Of a stretch of DNA of 64,000 nucleotides, positions 23,120 through 34,846 are shown one piece after another (the stretch's first letter is position 1; each line of letters starts with the position of its first letter). The notes under the pieces are model-generated. The model saw nothing but the letters and a program-made list of their open reading frames with translations. It ran no database searches and was not told where the DNA came from. This DNA comes from Aedes albopictus (Eukaryota > Arthropoda > Insecta > Diptera > Culicidae), in the NCBI RefSeq assembly GCF_035046485.1, contig NC_085137.1, positions 15,219,346-15,283,345 on the forward strand, read 5' to 3'. Made by a program: the position numbers and the translations under genes.

Positions 23120-25080
23120 GAATTCTTGAAGAAGGCAAAGAGGAATTCCAGGAGTAATACCATGATTAATTTCTAGAGAAAAACATGAATAACAAGTCTA
23201 GAGGAATTTCTGGATGAGTCTTTAGAAAAAATCCTAGAATCAAAGGCATTTCTGTAAGTATCCTAGGAAAGAAGAATCCCAGCAAGAATGCCAAGAGATA
23301 TCCCTAGAGTTAAGTGATTTCCTGGAGAAATCCAAAGAGAAATATTTGGAGAAAACCCAGGAAAAAAAAATTCCTTCAGGATTTTCAGGAGGCAACAACG
23401 AGGTACTTCTGCAAGGCTCCTACGAAGATTACCTTGACTTATCCCAGCAAGTTTTTAAAGAAATCCCTGGAGAAATTCTTTGAAGAATCTCTAGAAAATT
23501 TCCGGGAAGTATTACAGTAAGAATTTCTGGAGGAGTCCTAGGAGGAATTGCTGGAAGAACCACAGCAAGAATAGATTGGGAAATCCAGCTAAAATCCCTG
23601 GAGGAAGGCCAAGAGGTACCTGGAGGAATTCAATGAGAAATTTATGAGAGAATCCTTGGATAAAATTTCTTGGATTCCTAGACGAATCACCGGAGAGCTT
23701 CTGAAGAAATCACAGGAAAAATCTCAGGGGGTATTCTTAGAAGGATTCTGGAATGTAGGAGGAATTGCTGGAGGAAACTATGCAGGAATTTATAGAGAAA
23801 CCCCATCAGGAATGCCTGGAGTAGTCCAAAGAAAAAAAAAACCTTGGAATACCTAGAGTAGTCCCTGCAAGAACTGGTAGAGATATTCTGGAAGAATCAA
23901 TAGAGAAGGCCCTGAAGGAATCGCAGGAGGAATTTCTGAAGGAATTTCAGGAAGATTTCCCGGAGGAATTCCATTCGTATAGGAACCACTTGATCTAGAA
24001 GAATTTCTGGACTTGTCATTGTAAGAATTTCTGGAGGAATTGCTGGAAGAACCGCAAGAGGAGTTTGAAGTATTCTTGGAGGAATGTGAAAAGTGAATTC
24101 TTCAGGGAATCCATGAGGAATTTGTGGAGGAATCTTTGTATAAAATCTCTGGAGGAATCCATTGATGAGTCCTTGGAGAAATCCCTGGTAGAATAACCAA
24201 AGGAATTTCTGCAAGAATTCCAGGGAGATTGCCTGGAAAGATCCCAGCAAAAAAGCCAGGAGAAAGCTCTAAAAGAATCCGTAGCATAATTTTTTCTGGA
24301 GATATCTCAGGAAGATTGCCCGAAAGTATTGCAGCAAGTAAGTATGTCAGGAGAAATCCCTGGAAATATTTCTAAAGGAGTCCTAATGGGAATTGCGTGG
24401 AGAATTCCAGCTGGAATTTATGGAGGAAGGTCAAAAGAAGTTCTTGGAGAAATCCCCAGTGGAATTTCTGGAAGAACCTCTGGATGGAGTCCTGGATAAA
24501 CCCTTGAAGAAATCTCTGGAAGAATCACCGAAAGGATTTTTAGAAAAATCCCAGGGAGATTTTCCGTAAGAACTTCTCTAGTAGAATCCCTAAAAGTATC
24601 ACAGTGAGAATTTTTAGAGGAGTTCTAAGAGAAATTGCTGGAAGAATCGCAGCAGGAGTTGCTTCAGGAATCCTAGCAACAATTTTTGGATGAATGCCAT
24701 GAGAAATTTCTGAAAGAATATGTGAACAAAATCTCTAAAGGAATTCCTGGAAGAATCATCGTAGGAACTTCTGAAAGGATCCCAGGAAGATTGTTTCGAA
24801 TAATCCCACCAGGAACTCCAGAAGGAATCTGAATAGGAATTTTCAGAGGAATCCCTAGAAGATTTCCGAGAGGTATCATAGAAAGAATTTCCAAAAAAAT
24901 CCTAAGAGAAATTGCTGGATCAATCCCTGCAGAAATTTCTAGTATGTATAACCCCACCAAGACTGCCTGGATAATCCTAACGGAAGTTTATTGAAGAAAT
25001 ATCGGGGAAAATCCATAAAGAAAGCCTAAAGAAATCACTGTATGAATAGATAGAGGTATTTCTGGAGGAATCCATGGAGA
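23120..25080 (+). repeat. 12-bp array, right arm inside the 4.4-kb element
   Basis: Units such as GGAATTTCTGGA and GGAATCCCTGGA repeat with substitutions for nearly 2 kb. Because the period is a multiple of three, peptides like IPPEIL repeat in minus-strand frames. These are not proteins. Confidence 0.8.
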
Positions 25081-25873
25081 AGCCTGTTGATTGTTCTTAC
25101 CAATAATATCCAAAACGTTAAAATGTACAACAGGTATATAAGTAATTCCGAGTGTGTTCAAATTTTGTTTAAATGTGCCAATAATAAATATTGTAATTAT
25201 CGTGTGAAGTTTTACATTTTGGGTGACTGTCAAGTGTCAAGGAAAAATTCTAGGGGGTGCCACATTTGTTCTAGGGGGTGCCAGGCACCCCTGGAACCCC
25301 CCCTAGCTACGCCAATGCTTGGTACCTAGCTAAACGGCAGCCGATGGCGCACCTAGATCGATATAGGTGCAGTGGTGCACGGATCAAGAGGCCGAGTTTG
25401 CGAGTTTAAGAAATATCTGGCAAAACAACCAGATCAGTCGACGCACTAAAATCCGAATTTTTAACTCGAACGTGAAATCTGTGTTGCTATACGCCAGTGA
25501 AACCTGGTGTGTATCAGTGGAGAACACGCAACGGCTGCAGGTCTTCATCAATAGATGCCTGTGGTATATAATACGTGCATGGTGGCCTCACAATTTGATC
25601 TCCAACGTGAAGCTCCATCGTCGATGTCATCAAAAGCCGATAGTGACAGAAATTCGGGAGCGATCGTGGAGGTGGATCGGCCACCCTCTACGCAGGGGAG
25701 GAAACGAAATCTGCAAGCAAGCGTTAGATTGAAACCGAGCAGCAGAGACAGACCCAGAGGCTCACGATGGCGCAGCCTCCACAAAGAAATAAAGGAAATC
25801 GACAGAAATTTGACCTGGGCAATCGCCCAGTATGGACATCTTTTAGTTCGGCCCACAGCAACACCATGGGTGT

Positions 25874-26026
25874 GGGGCTGTCCATAAACCACGTGGTCAT
25901 TTTTTTGGGACTTTTCAACCCCCCCCCCTGCGTGGTCATTAGTCCAAACAATTTTTTTTATTTGTCCATACAAAATGGTCATTGGCCGAACCCCCCCTCA
26001 TGACCACGTGGTTTATGGACAGCCCC
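25874..26026. mobile_element. 153-bp hairpin MITE, GGGGCTGTCCATAA ends
   Basis: GGGGCTGTCCATAAACCACG at the left and its perfect inverted partner at the right (ending 26026) flank a C-rich loop. I know this terminal motif as common in insect genomes. The target duplication is unclear. Confidence 0.75.
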
Positions 26027-28075
26027 TGCTCAGTACTGAAAGTAAGCGTGGACGATCTACGTTGTGTGATAACCGAACTGATGACTGCTTTCTTGATGGT
26101 GAAAAGGGTTTCAATCTTATCGTGTAATGATTTCAAAATCTCGCTGCATCGCTGTATCGATTATGCAAATGACGTGCAATATAGTGCAATTAACGATGTT
26201 TTCCCATTTGAATAATTGACACTGAGAAAGTCTGCAAGCGATAGTTGAAATACGCGTATCTGCCGAAAGATTAGCATTAGAGGACAGAATCGAAAAGTAA
26301 AAAACTCATTTCACTCAATTAAAGAGGGTATTCTGCTATGAGGTTTAGACAGGTTGGCACAAGATGATACAATTATCTAAAGCGTCCAAAATCTTCTTTC
26401 AGTATGTAGCGATGAAATTATAATTGAGTCCCATATGGAAGAAATTGACATACAAAATCCTATACATATTAATAGTTTATTGCGAAACATCACACATCGG
26501 ATATCTCGTAGAGTACAATTATCAATAGAACACCACATGACATGCGCAACGCTCTATGGATGACTATTGAGAAAGTAGCAATTACAAACCAATTATGTGC
26601 TTCCTTTTTGGTTCGAATACGCTCCTGACTCCTGAGCTCATAGATCAGAAGCAGCACGTACACATACTGAACCATCTCTCACCTTCCCTGTTCACGGCCA
26701 CCACCAGCAGATGTTGAAAGTCGACCGTGATCGTCGTCATCCATCGTGAGCAACGTGTTATGGAACCGCAAAATATCACACGCCGTCCTAATCCCTACGA
26801 CGGACGACGGTCGTTGTGGTACCTGCGCCTGCTGCACCTCCCATCTGCAGTCCGACTTTTACCACTAGGTTCCTATAAGTGCACAATTCAATGCCAATCC
26901 GAAAACCATGCCCAATTCAAATGTCAGCTGGTGGACCGAATTCGGCGCACAGGTCAAATCCGCTGTTAGTCACCTACCGCACCGCAAGAATTGAGAAAGT
27001 CTTATTGAATTGTGGTCGTGAGTATTTCTATCAAAGCCTAGGAATATGGTTCCAGCGACCGTCCAGACCAGACATGGGAACGCTCGAATTATTGCGGCGG
27101 CAGTCACAAATGTCACGATTTGAGTGACAATTACATGCATTTCCCGAGCGCGGAAGCCAATTCGCAAAAAAAAAACTTCCCCGAACGGAGTCCGAAAATT
27201 GCGCCTGGCTGGCATTGAGTCACACAAAAACCAATCGTCGTCGATCGCCGAAGAACATCGCAATTTGCGTGGAATACCGGTCGCACATCATCCCGCTGGG
27301 CGGCTCGTTTCAAGTCGCTGCCGCACAAAGCATATTTCACTAATAGCTCACGTAACAGCCAGCGTGGAGATCGCGGACGACGACGACGGGAGGACAGTTA
27401 GAACCGGCACCAATTACCACCGCGCCCCGATGGAAACACTTTCGATGTTTATATCAAGCGAGAGATAAAAGAAGGAATCGTCCGTCGTTACGCATCGCAA
27501 TCTTGAACCGGTGGTGGGAAGATGGTAGCGTAAAGGAAGCCGCGCGATCGGTCCGTGGAGACATAGGAATTTCCGGCATGTCGTTTTGCACTCCGGCTTT
27601 TGATGAGGGCAGAGCAGGTTGAGATTGGGAGTCGTTTGCCGTGGTAATTCCTGCGATTGCCGTCGATTGGTTGGCGATTTCGGTTTTAATGAAAATAATA
27701 GTGCTCCTTACCAGTCTCGGCTGTGCGGTTGCTGTTCCCATCAATAATGGGATGATCGTCAAAGTCGTACCCAAGTAACACACTTGTCACAGAAGAGTCA
27801 CAACGGAGCAAGTTTTTGTTGCGCAGAAGTTACTGTGACTTACTTTTATCAAATAAGTGTTTATTTTGAAGAATTCGCATGAAACAGGATCGACTTGATT
27901 TTGCTGGCGGAACATTCCACTTTTTGTTAATTTAGGTGACGTAGAGTCAGATGGTACAATATCGATTGAATTGATTTGATACAGTAATTGAGATTGTAAG
28001 CCTCTTCCCAGCCACTCCCATCCCTACCACCCCGTGGCACAGGTTTATGATCAGGATCTGAGAAACCGAACAGCT
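26027..28075. other. largely unique DNA, no gene supported
   Basis: 26.7-27.75 kb is GC-richer and single-copy in appearance. A 109-codon minus-strand frame (27783-27454) starts with a hydrophobic, signal-like stretch (LTIIPLLMGTATAQ), but no family is recognised and an overlapping plus-strand frame (27124-27468) is equally open. Either could be host sequence; neither is supported enough to call. Confidence 0.35.
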
Positions 28076-28079
28076 ACCA

Positions 28080-28610
28080 AGGGAGTGGATTGTAGGCGCA
28101 ATCTGCCCGACTTACAGGAAAGGAGACCATTTGGTGTGACAAATTCTCAACGATCACCGTTGACAACAATGTGCTAACCCAGGTCATCATACATCATCTG
28201 TCACCTAAAACGAATGAGTTCGTGGGAAGTTATCGAACTAGCTTCATTCATGATCGGTCGGGAACGGACTACATCTTCACCCTCCAGACCCTCCAGAAAT
28301 GTTGTGAACGCCAGGTCCAGAAGCATCACTTGCTCATTCAGTTCAATGTAGCAAACGACAGTATCGATCGCACAGATCCATGGAAAATCATCCAAAGTAA
28401 CATTTTAATGGATAATCAGTCTAGAAGAAGTTTTGAGAACCGTCATAAAACCTAATACCTTTTATATTGGTTTTATGATGGTTTTAAGAACTGCTTCTAG
28501 TCTTTACGACAAAAAAATGTACTTGGGATGGACGAGAACGGCTTTCATTGGAAGTCACTAGTGCCATTAAAGTTACTCCAAGCTACTCACTGATGAGTAT
28601 CCACAACCAG
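28080..28610 (+). pseudogene. LINE reverse transcriptase fragment split by a MITE
   Basis: The translation shows ICPTYRKGDH, a VGSYRTSF...RSGTDYIFTLQ block and an FNVANDSIDRTDPWKII segment. This is the N-terminal RT core, with the motif-A FxxAxDSI decayed. After the MITE at 28394-28525 the frame resumes as MDENGFHWKSL and then LLQAT. It is degenerate and short. Confidence 0.7.
28394..28525. mobile_element. 132-bp hairpin MITE, AAGTAACATTTT ends
   Basis: AAAGTAACATTTT at the left and the complement of CAAGTACATTTTT at the right enclose a stem in which AACCGTCATAAAACC pairs with GGTTTTATGATGGTT. A second copy is at 59511-59643. The RT frame resumes right after it. Confidence 0.75.
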
Positions 28611-29372
28611 CTCTTGAGATAAAAAATATCTTCCTACAGTATGAGCACCCAAGGATTGCTCCACCAAATTATCCGGAAATATTTCTACGGGTTCTTGAAA
28701 AAATCTATCTAAAATTTTCTCCAGCGATTTCTGTAGGGTCTTACACGAAATAATTCGGATGTTCTACTATCTATTTCTCCAAAATCCATCCATGAATTTC
28801 TTCAGAAATCCTTTAGTGATTCTTTCAAATTCATATTCCTCCATAAATTTTATTATTCCATAAAGTTTATTATTCCGATGGGGAGTTCGACTGGAATTTG
28901 GTTTTACGTGGGTTTCGGCTTCTCAGTCCTTAAGTAATTTCTCCACGGATTTCTTCAGAAAATCTTTCAAAGACTTCTTTTGGAGATCTACTAAAAATTT
29001 CTTTTACTTTGTAGGATGTTTTCTTCAGAAATTCCCTTGAGAATTTCTCCAGAAATTTATCCAGGATTATTCTATGCAGATTTTCATGAGTTGCTTTTGA
29101 AACACCGCTAGGGATTAACATCGGAAGCTCTTCTAGGGACTCATTTTCTGCTTGCTTGCTTCACAAATTTCTGAAAACAAATTCTGAAGTAATCAGAAAT
29201 TCTTATAAAAATTCTTTCATAAATTTTAATAGTGGTTTCTTCGGAAAATCTTCCAAAGATTCATTCGGAAATTTATTCAGGTATTTCTTCAGGAGATCCA
29301 CCAAAGATTTTTTCTTCAAGTATTGCTCAAATTATTCCATTGATAATTCACTCTGAATGTGTTCAGGAACTT

Positions 29373-29626
29373 GGTCTCCAATTAGCCTAGTGGTTAAGGC
29401 TATAGATCGCCAATCCGGAGACGGCGGGTTCGATTCCCGGTCGGGAAAATTTTCTCGATTCCCTGGGCATAGTGTATCATTGTACTTGCCTCACAATATA
29501 CAAGTTCATGCAATGGCAGGCAAAGAAAGCCCTTCAAATAATAACTGTGGAAGTGCTCAAAGCACACTAAGTTGAAGTGAGGCATACCAAGTCCTGGTGG
29601 GGACGTAGAGTCATTAAGAAGAAGAA
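29373..29626 (+). mobile_element. Feilai-like tRNA-derived SINE
   Basis: The A box TAGCCTAGTGGTTAAGG and B box GGGTTCGATTCCCG lie at the proper spacing. They are followed by the conserved tRNA-unrelated body and an AAGAAGAAG tail. An imperfect 14-bp target duplication is present (GTGTTCAGGAACTT at 29359-29372, GTGTCCAGGAATTT at 29627-29640). RNA polymerase III would transcribe such elements. Feilai identity is from memory of the family. It inserted into a 12-bp array. Confidence 0.85.
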
Positions 29627-29924
29627 GTGTCCAGGAATTTCTACGGGGACTATGTATCAAGAAAATCCTGCGGAAGTTCATACAGAGATTCCATCAGGAT
29701 TTCCTCCAGATACTCCTTGATGTATCTCCCCAGAAATTTCTCCGGCATTTGCTATAAGGATAACTCTAAGAACTTCTCCGCGGATTCTGTGAGGAATTTA
29801 TTCAAAAATGTTTTCCTGGAATTTTTACAAAAACTTCATCAGAAGTTTTCATTTTTTTTTATGATCTAGACAAAAGTTTATTCAGGCGTTTTTTTTCTTC
29901 AAATCTAGACCAACAGACATTTCT

Positions 29925-30690
29925 ATTTATTTATGCAAACTTTTCCCGTTATCAGAAAGAAGATAGTCAGTGTTACAAAAATAAAAAAAAAAATAATAAT
30001 TGCAAAGGATTAACATATTACGACACATATAACCTTACAAATGCACAAATCATAAACATCACAAATGGACACAGCACAACATATAACATAAATGTGCCCT
30101 GTTATCCAGATGGATAACACCTTCCGCTCACATTATCACGAGGTTTCATATTTGTTCTAGGTCCATCAGTCATCCTGGAGTTTGTGTTTTGAATGACATT
30201 TCACCTATTAGTTGACAGTCAGTGCTGCTGCTTTCATAGTTCGTTTATGTCTAGGAAAACTTATCCTGATCGAGCATCCAGATTCGGGTTTCATCATTAG
30301 AGCTCTATAACTTGAAGTCCGTGCCAGAAAAAGGTGTACACGGTTCAATTCGTTGTTTACGGTCAAATGTCGCCTAGTGGGGCGTGTGCAGTGGCACAAC
30401 ATGACATTACATAGCACGGTCTTCATAGCATAAACACTATACTATGCCACTCCATGCCATGCTAAGCTGCAACATACGATCGTAAACATCGAATTGATCC
30501 GTAACCGTGTGTGATCCATACCTGGTATCCACGGTATTCTTTCTTATTGATGCAATAAATATTTATACCCGTAACATCAGCTCTATCTGTTACTGGTCAG
30601 AATTTACACGAATAATGAGAAATACGTTCAGTAGGACTGGAGAAGCAAACATTCGCAAAGGCTGTTATGTTTCAAAGGTTAGTCTAGAAA
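29925..30690. other. non-array block inside the 12-bp array
   Basis: The right part (about 30570-30690, with TCAGCTCTATCTGTTACTGG) has a diverged copy at about 63525-63650. The left edge (about 29930-29955, CTTTTCCCGTTATC) also matches 63510. It is probably part of a repeated element. No coding potential was recognised. Confidence 0.45.
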
Positions 30691-31569
30691 TATTCCTACA
30701 GGAGTTCCTTCAGAAATATTTCTAAATTGCTTCGGTAAAACTTCCAGAAATGTTTTTAGCGATTCCTTCAGGAAATCAATAGTCCAGAAATCCACCAGAA
30801 ATTTCTGTATGGATTTAGAATTTTTTAGAAAATCACAGAATCATTCGGAAATATTATCAAAGGATTTCATCAGGAATTTTCTTGAATATTACTTTTTAAA
30901 CTTTTCTAGGAATTTCGCTCAAGGGTTTTCCGAGAACTTTTTCCAGGTATTTTTCTAGGACGTTTTTTTTTCATTTTTTTTTTCTTTAAGGATTTCCTGG
31001 GATTTTTATCAGATATTCCTTTAGACATTCTTTCGATAGTTCTTTCAAAGGTTGTCTACAGAAATTTTACAAGGAGTTTTAGTTAAAATTCATTAAGAGA
31101 TTCTTTTAGAAATTCCCGCTCGGATTTTCTCTGATATACTGTCAGGGATTCTTTCAAAAAAATGTTCAGAGGCTTCTTCAGAGTTTGACCCTTTGGAGCA
31201 TAAGAAACGTGCTTGAGGCCAGCGAGGTTACGGCAGCGAAGCAAAACAATCCAACCCCAAAGGGTTAAAAAATTTACTCAGGGATTTCAGTGCGGGATTT
31301 CTTCAACAGATCTTTCTGGAGTTTTACAGAAATCCATCGGAAATTTTCTTTATTAAATCAAATAGAGATTATTTCTGAAATTCATCTAAGCGGTCCTCCA
31401 AGAACTCCACGAGTATTTCCCACTGGGATTCCAGCATGAATTCCTACACTTTTTTTTAGAAATTGCTCCTATGGTGTGTTCTGAATTATCTACTAAAGTT
31501 CGTTCAAAGATTCATGTAAGAATCGTTTCAGATACTCCTTCAGGGATTTCTTTTTTCAGAAGTTCTAGC

Positions 31570-32890
31570 GAAATTGTACAAAAAATGCCTGGAAGAATTC
31601 ATGATAGTATCTATGAAGGGAATTCTAAAAAAATCTCTGGATAATTGTCTGTAAGAATCCGTTTTTTAAATAATGAAATAAAATTGAGGATTTCTAGACG
31701 AAATTCATGAACATTTGGAGAAAAAACCTGGGAAAGCATCACATGAAGCATGAAAAAAGTTTCCTGAAGAAGAAATTTTAAAAGAAAATCCTACTAACTC
31801 AAAAATTATTCTATATTTTTTTAACCTTGAATTCATTTTTTTAATACATATATACATTTTTTTAAGAATACCTGGAAGAACAGGGAAACCCTCTTCAGGT
31901 ATTCATATAATGATTTCTTGATAAATTCTTTAAAAAATGCCAAAGAATAGATTCTAGAGTTATTTCAGAAGGAATTACTGAGAAAATCTGCTGAATTCTG
32001 CTGAAGTGAAATTTCTGAAACATCACCGGAAAAAAATATGGGAGAATCCCTGAAATAAGGTCTGAATAAACCCTAAGCAATCATTGGAAGAATTGCTGGA
32101 GGAACTTCTGAAGAAACCTCTGGAGGAACATTCAGAATCTTTTGAGAATTTCCTAGAAAAAAATCTAAATAAATGCCTGAGGGAATTTCTATCGACCATG
32201 GACCTGCAGAAAACTCTGGATAAATTACAACAATAATTCCTGAAAAAAAGTCTGCATTTCTAATGCATATCCCATGAGGAATTTTTGAACGAATTTCTGA
32301 AATAACTGCCGAATCTCCGTCAAAAAAAAAACTCTTCTGTAATTGCATCTTTTGAGAATTTCTAGAAGAGTTCTTATAAAATTCCTGGTGGAAATTGCAA
32401 CATAAATGTTTGAAGGAACACGTGGAAGGATACAGTAGAAATCCTAGCAAGGATTCCCCTTAATCATCACTTAAGGAATCCCAGGAGGAATTTCTGAACA
32501 AATTTCTAAAGAAAATCGTGGTCTTGTGTTGAGATGAATCTTTTGAGCTTTTTTTGAGAAACTTGTGAATAAGACTCAATAAAAAATCACAGAGGAGTTG
32601 CGGAAATAATTTCTGAAGGAGTCTCTGGGGAATTTTCTAAAAAAATTACTTCAGCAGGAATGCTTTTATATGGATACTGGAGCAATCTTCAGGGGAAGTC
32701 TTGGTTGAATCATGCTAGGAAATGCAAGAATCCTCATTCTACGAAAAATCCTGAAAAGTTTCGAGAAATTTTGAAAGAATCCCTAAAGGACGTGCTGGTG
32801 GTATCCCTGGAGGAAATCGTGGAAATTCTCTAAAAGCATTTTTGGAGAAATCAATAGAAGAATTCTTGCTGAACTCTTAGGAGGATTACC
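31570..32890 (+). repeat. degenerate 12-bp array, right arm
   Basis: GGAAGAATTGCTGGAGGAAC-type units run to about 32890, where unique sequence resumes. No terminal inverted repeat or target duplication could be placed for this block. Confidence 0.65.
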
Positions 32891-33197
32891 TGCAACATTA
32901 GCTCCTAATTAGGCGTAATGTTGAAGTCAATTTAATGGAGGCTTACATATTAGTATATGGAAAAAAGTAGAAAACATTGACTAAACCTGCTAGTTGTTCA
33001 GCATTTCTACATGAGGTTTTTCAAAATATTCAGTATTTTTCATACATGTTTGCCTTTTTCGTTCACCAATGTGTACTGCATAGCTATATATTCACTCAAA
33101 AAACGAATTTTCGATAGAAGGCTCGGTGGGCCAAGTCACATATATTAATCAACTCAGTTCGACGAATTGAGAAGATGTCTGTGTGTATGTGTGTTAA

Positions 33198-33873
33198 CCC
33201 TTTATAAGGCAGTGGCATCTATATTGCCACCTTACACACATATTTTTTTCTGTTCGTTTAGAAAATTTTTACAACTTCTGTTTTAACTGATGGACGCATT
33301 AGGCCTTTGTGAACACTCATGATTTTCATGAACCATATCAAATGTGAATGGGCTGTTTTAGAACAAAATGTCTCTCCAAAAACTGCCATTTTTGAGTGCA
33401 TGAAGGTTTATAAGCTCGAAATTCTGTTATGGTGAGCGAATTGAAAATCGAATGATGGGGAATAAAAAGCCTATGTTCCTTTTACTTGTGGACAACATTT
33501 CAACTGGATTGCTTCATTACTTTTAGAAACTCAGCCTTTTGAAAAAATGTACTATAATAAATGGACATGTACTAAAATTACCATATCGTCCAAAGTAATT
33601 GACCAATCGAGTTCAAATCCACACAAGTAATCCATGAATATTAGGGCAATACCCTGTCAAAAAATCAGCATGATTGATAAACGTATCACAAAATAACAAC
33701 ATTTTAAACTTTGTTGACAAAAAGTTGAAATTTAGACCATTTTTTTTTCAAACAAAATCGACCATCGAATTTTTTGAAAATAAAAACGTTTTTGTTCATT
33801 ACACCACATGTACTTTATATTCCAATGTAGAACGAGTGGATTCCGTGCCTGGTTCTATCGGCCTTATATAGGG
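33198..33873. mobile_element. 676-bp piggyBac-like TTAA MITE
   Basis: TTAA at 33194-33197 and 33874-33877 flank CCCTTTATAAGGC and the complement of CCCTATATAAGGC. No transposase frame is present. Its right TTAA overlaps the TA target of the next element. Confidence 0.8.
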
Positions 33874-33876
33874 TTA

Positions 33877-34225
33877 AGGTGGCCCACACTATGATAACTT
33901 TTTTATAACTTTTTTCACAGCCGTCGGATCACTTCGCGGTCTTCGACAAAGTTCTCTGGCATATAGTCACCTACAATAATACCAAAGGGTTTGATTATTG
34001 AACGCTTACAGCGCCACCTAGCGGCAAAATTCGAAAACTTAAAATTTCTGCATACATTTGGCCAAGTTTTCCCATACAAACTTCAAGCGTTTTGAGCGCC
34101 CCCTTAGGCTTAATTGATTTTGCTCAAATTTTGAACGTAGCTTCTGGGAGTCCAAAACAACTGATTGAGGAGGAAAGACTTGGCATTTTCGACATTTTCG
34201 TTTTTCATATAAATGTGGGCCACCC
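33877..34225. mobile_element. 349-bp TA-flanked MITE, GGTGGCCCACA ends
   Basis: AGGTGGCCCACAC at the left and the complement of GGGTGGCCCACA at the right are bounded by TA at 33875-33876 and 34226-34227. The interior includes GCGCCACCTAGCGG, the same motif found in the ~140-bp array at 44-55 kb. Confidence 0.7.
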
Positions 34226-34529
34226 TAATGTGTCTAAGGCATTTTCCAATATCTATTTTTTTTTTGATTATAGGTCGAATCGAACCGAAATTATACCATT
34301 ATTTGCTATCCAAAATGGTTTGGATCAGTCAAGGCGTTCCGGAGTTATGACCATTTCAGTGATCCAAACCAGCACCGGTAGAACTGGCCGCATATAAAAC
34401 TGAACCAAGCCCTATGATGCGATATCAAACTGGGCCGGTTTTTGTATCCTTTAGTTGACGAATGTTGTGCGAAAATAAACACTGGAGAGCAAAAATTCAA
34501 CGATATTTAAATTCAAGTTGGCGGCTTTT

Positions 34530-34846
34530 TTATAGAGTTTTAGGCTCCAAATGCAATATTGGTACACATTTTTGGTATGGGAGATGTCTGAACACCAAAA
34601 ATGACGACCAGAATATCCAAGATGGCGGCTCCAAATTCATGGCGGCTTTTTAATGGTGTTTTAAGCTCAGAAACCATGTAATATGACCATGGGTATATTT
34701 GGTATGGGGAAGATGTCTGGAGTCCAAAAATGACGACCAGAATATCCAAAAAGGTTGTCTGAAATCCAAGATGGCAGCTCTTAATTCAAGATAGCGGATG
34801 TTTAATGGTTAATCCTTGAACTTTGGGTGTATTTGATATGTAGAAT
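34530..34846 (+). repeat. ~140-bp tandem repeat with CCAAGATGGCGGCT motif
   Basis: Units carry TATGGGGAAGATGTCTGGA, then AAAAATGACGACCAGAATATCC and CCAAGATGGCGGCT. The repeat continues after the foldback element at 37894-38060, so that element inserted into the array. Confidence 0.65.

Larger units (their letters stand above)
20934..25317. mobile_element. 4.4-kb hAT-like element carrying inverted 12-bp arrays
   Basis: A perfect 8-bp duplication, CTTGGTAC, at 20926-20933 and 25318-25325 flanks the termini CATTGGCGTATCTAGG and the complement of CATTGGCGTAGCTAGG (15 of 16 matching). Next to both ends is a CTAGGGGGTGCC motif. The interior has no transposase. It consists mostly of degenerate 12-bp units: TTCGGCAATTCC orientation to about 22650, then GGAATTTCTGGA orientation from about 23120 to 25080, with a SINE fragment between. 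LINE sequence resumes exactly outside the duplication. The 8-bp duplication and CA ends suggest hAT; the family is not certain. Confidence 0.75.
18290..25850 (+). pseudogene. LINE ORF2 copy split by three insertions
   Basis: Pieces at 18290-18569, 19488-19763, 20895-20933 and 25318-25850 are colinear parts of one non-LTR reverse transcriptase. The first piece has YDKAFDRLNHENM, and its VVAGVRKGR is followed by a stop. The second has the catalytic-box remnant LADGVALLARR (normally a DD pair), then a VNKTKSLGVNT segment. The last has RTKIRIFNSNVKSVLLYASE, followed by QRLQVFINRCL, WRWIG and NEICKQALD. Each gap is filled by a separate element with its own target duplication. Internal stops show it is dead. 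Confidence 0.8.
28650..31555 (-). repeat. degenerate 12-bp array, left arm
   Basis: TTCTTCAGAAATTTCTCC-type units fill this interval except for the SINE at 29373-29626 and a non-array block at about 29925-30690. The orientation is opposite to the right arm at 31570-32890. Confidence 0.65.

Noticed and set aside
23897..24250. Repetitive proline/leucine-rich protein on the minus strand
   Set aside because: The peptide repeats come from the 12-bp period of the array, and all three frames show similar behaviour.
27454..27783. Secreted-protein exon on the minus strand
   Set aside because: It has a hydrophobic start, but no family, splice context or conservation can be shown, and the opposite strand is also open.
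29373..29460. A functional tRNA gene
   Set aside because: The A and B boxes belong to a SINE with its own body, AAG tail and target duplication.
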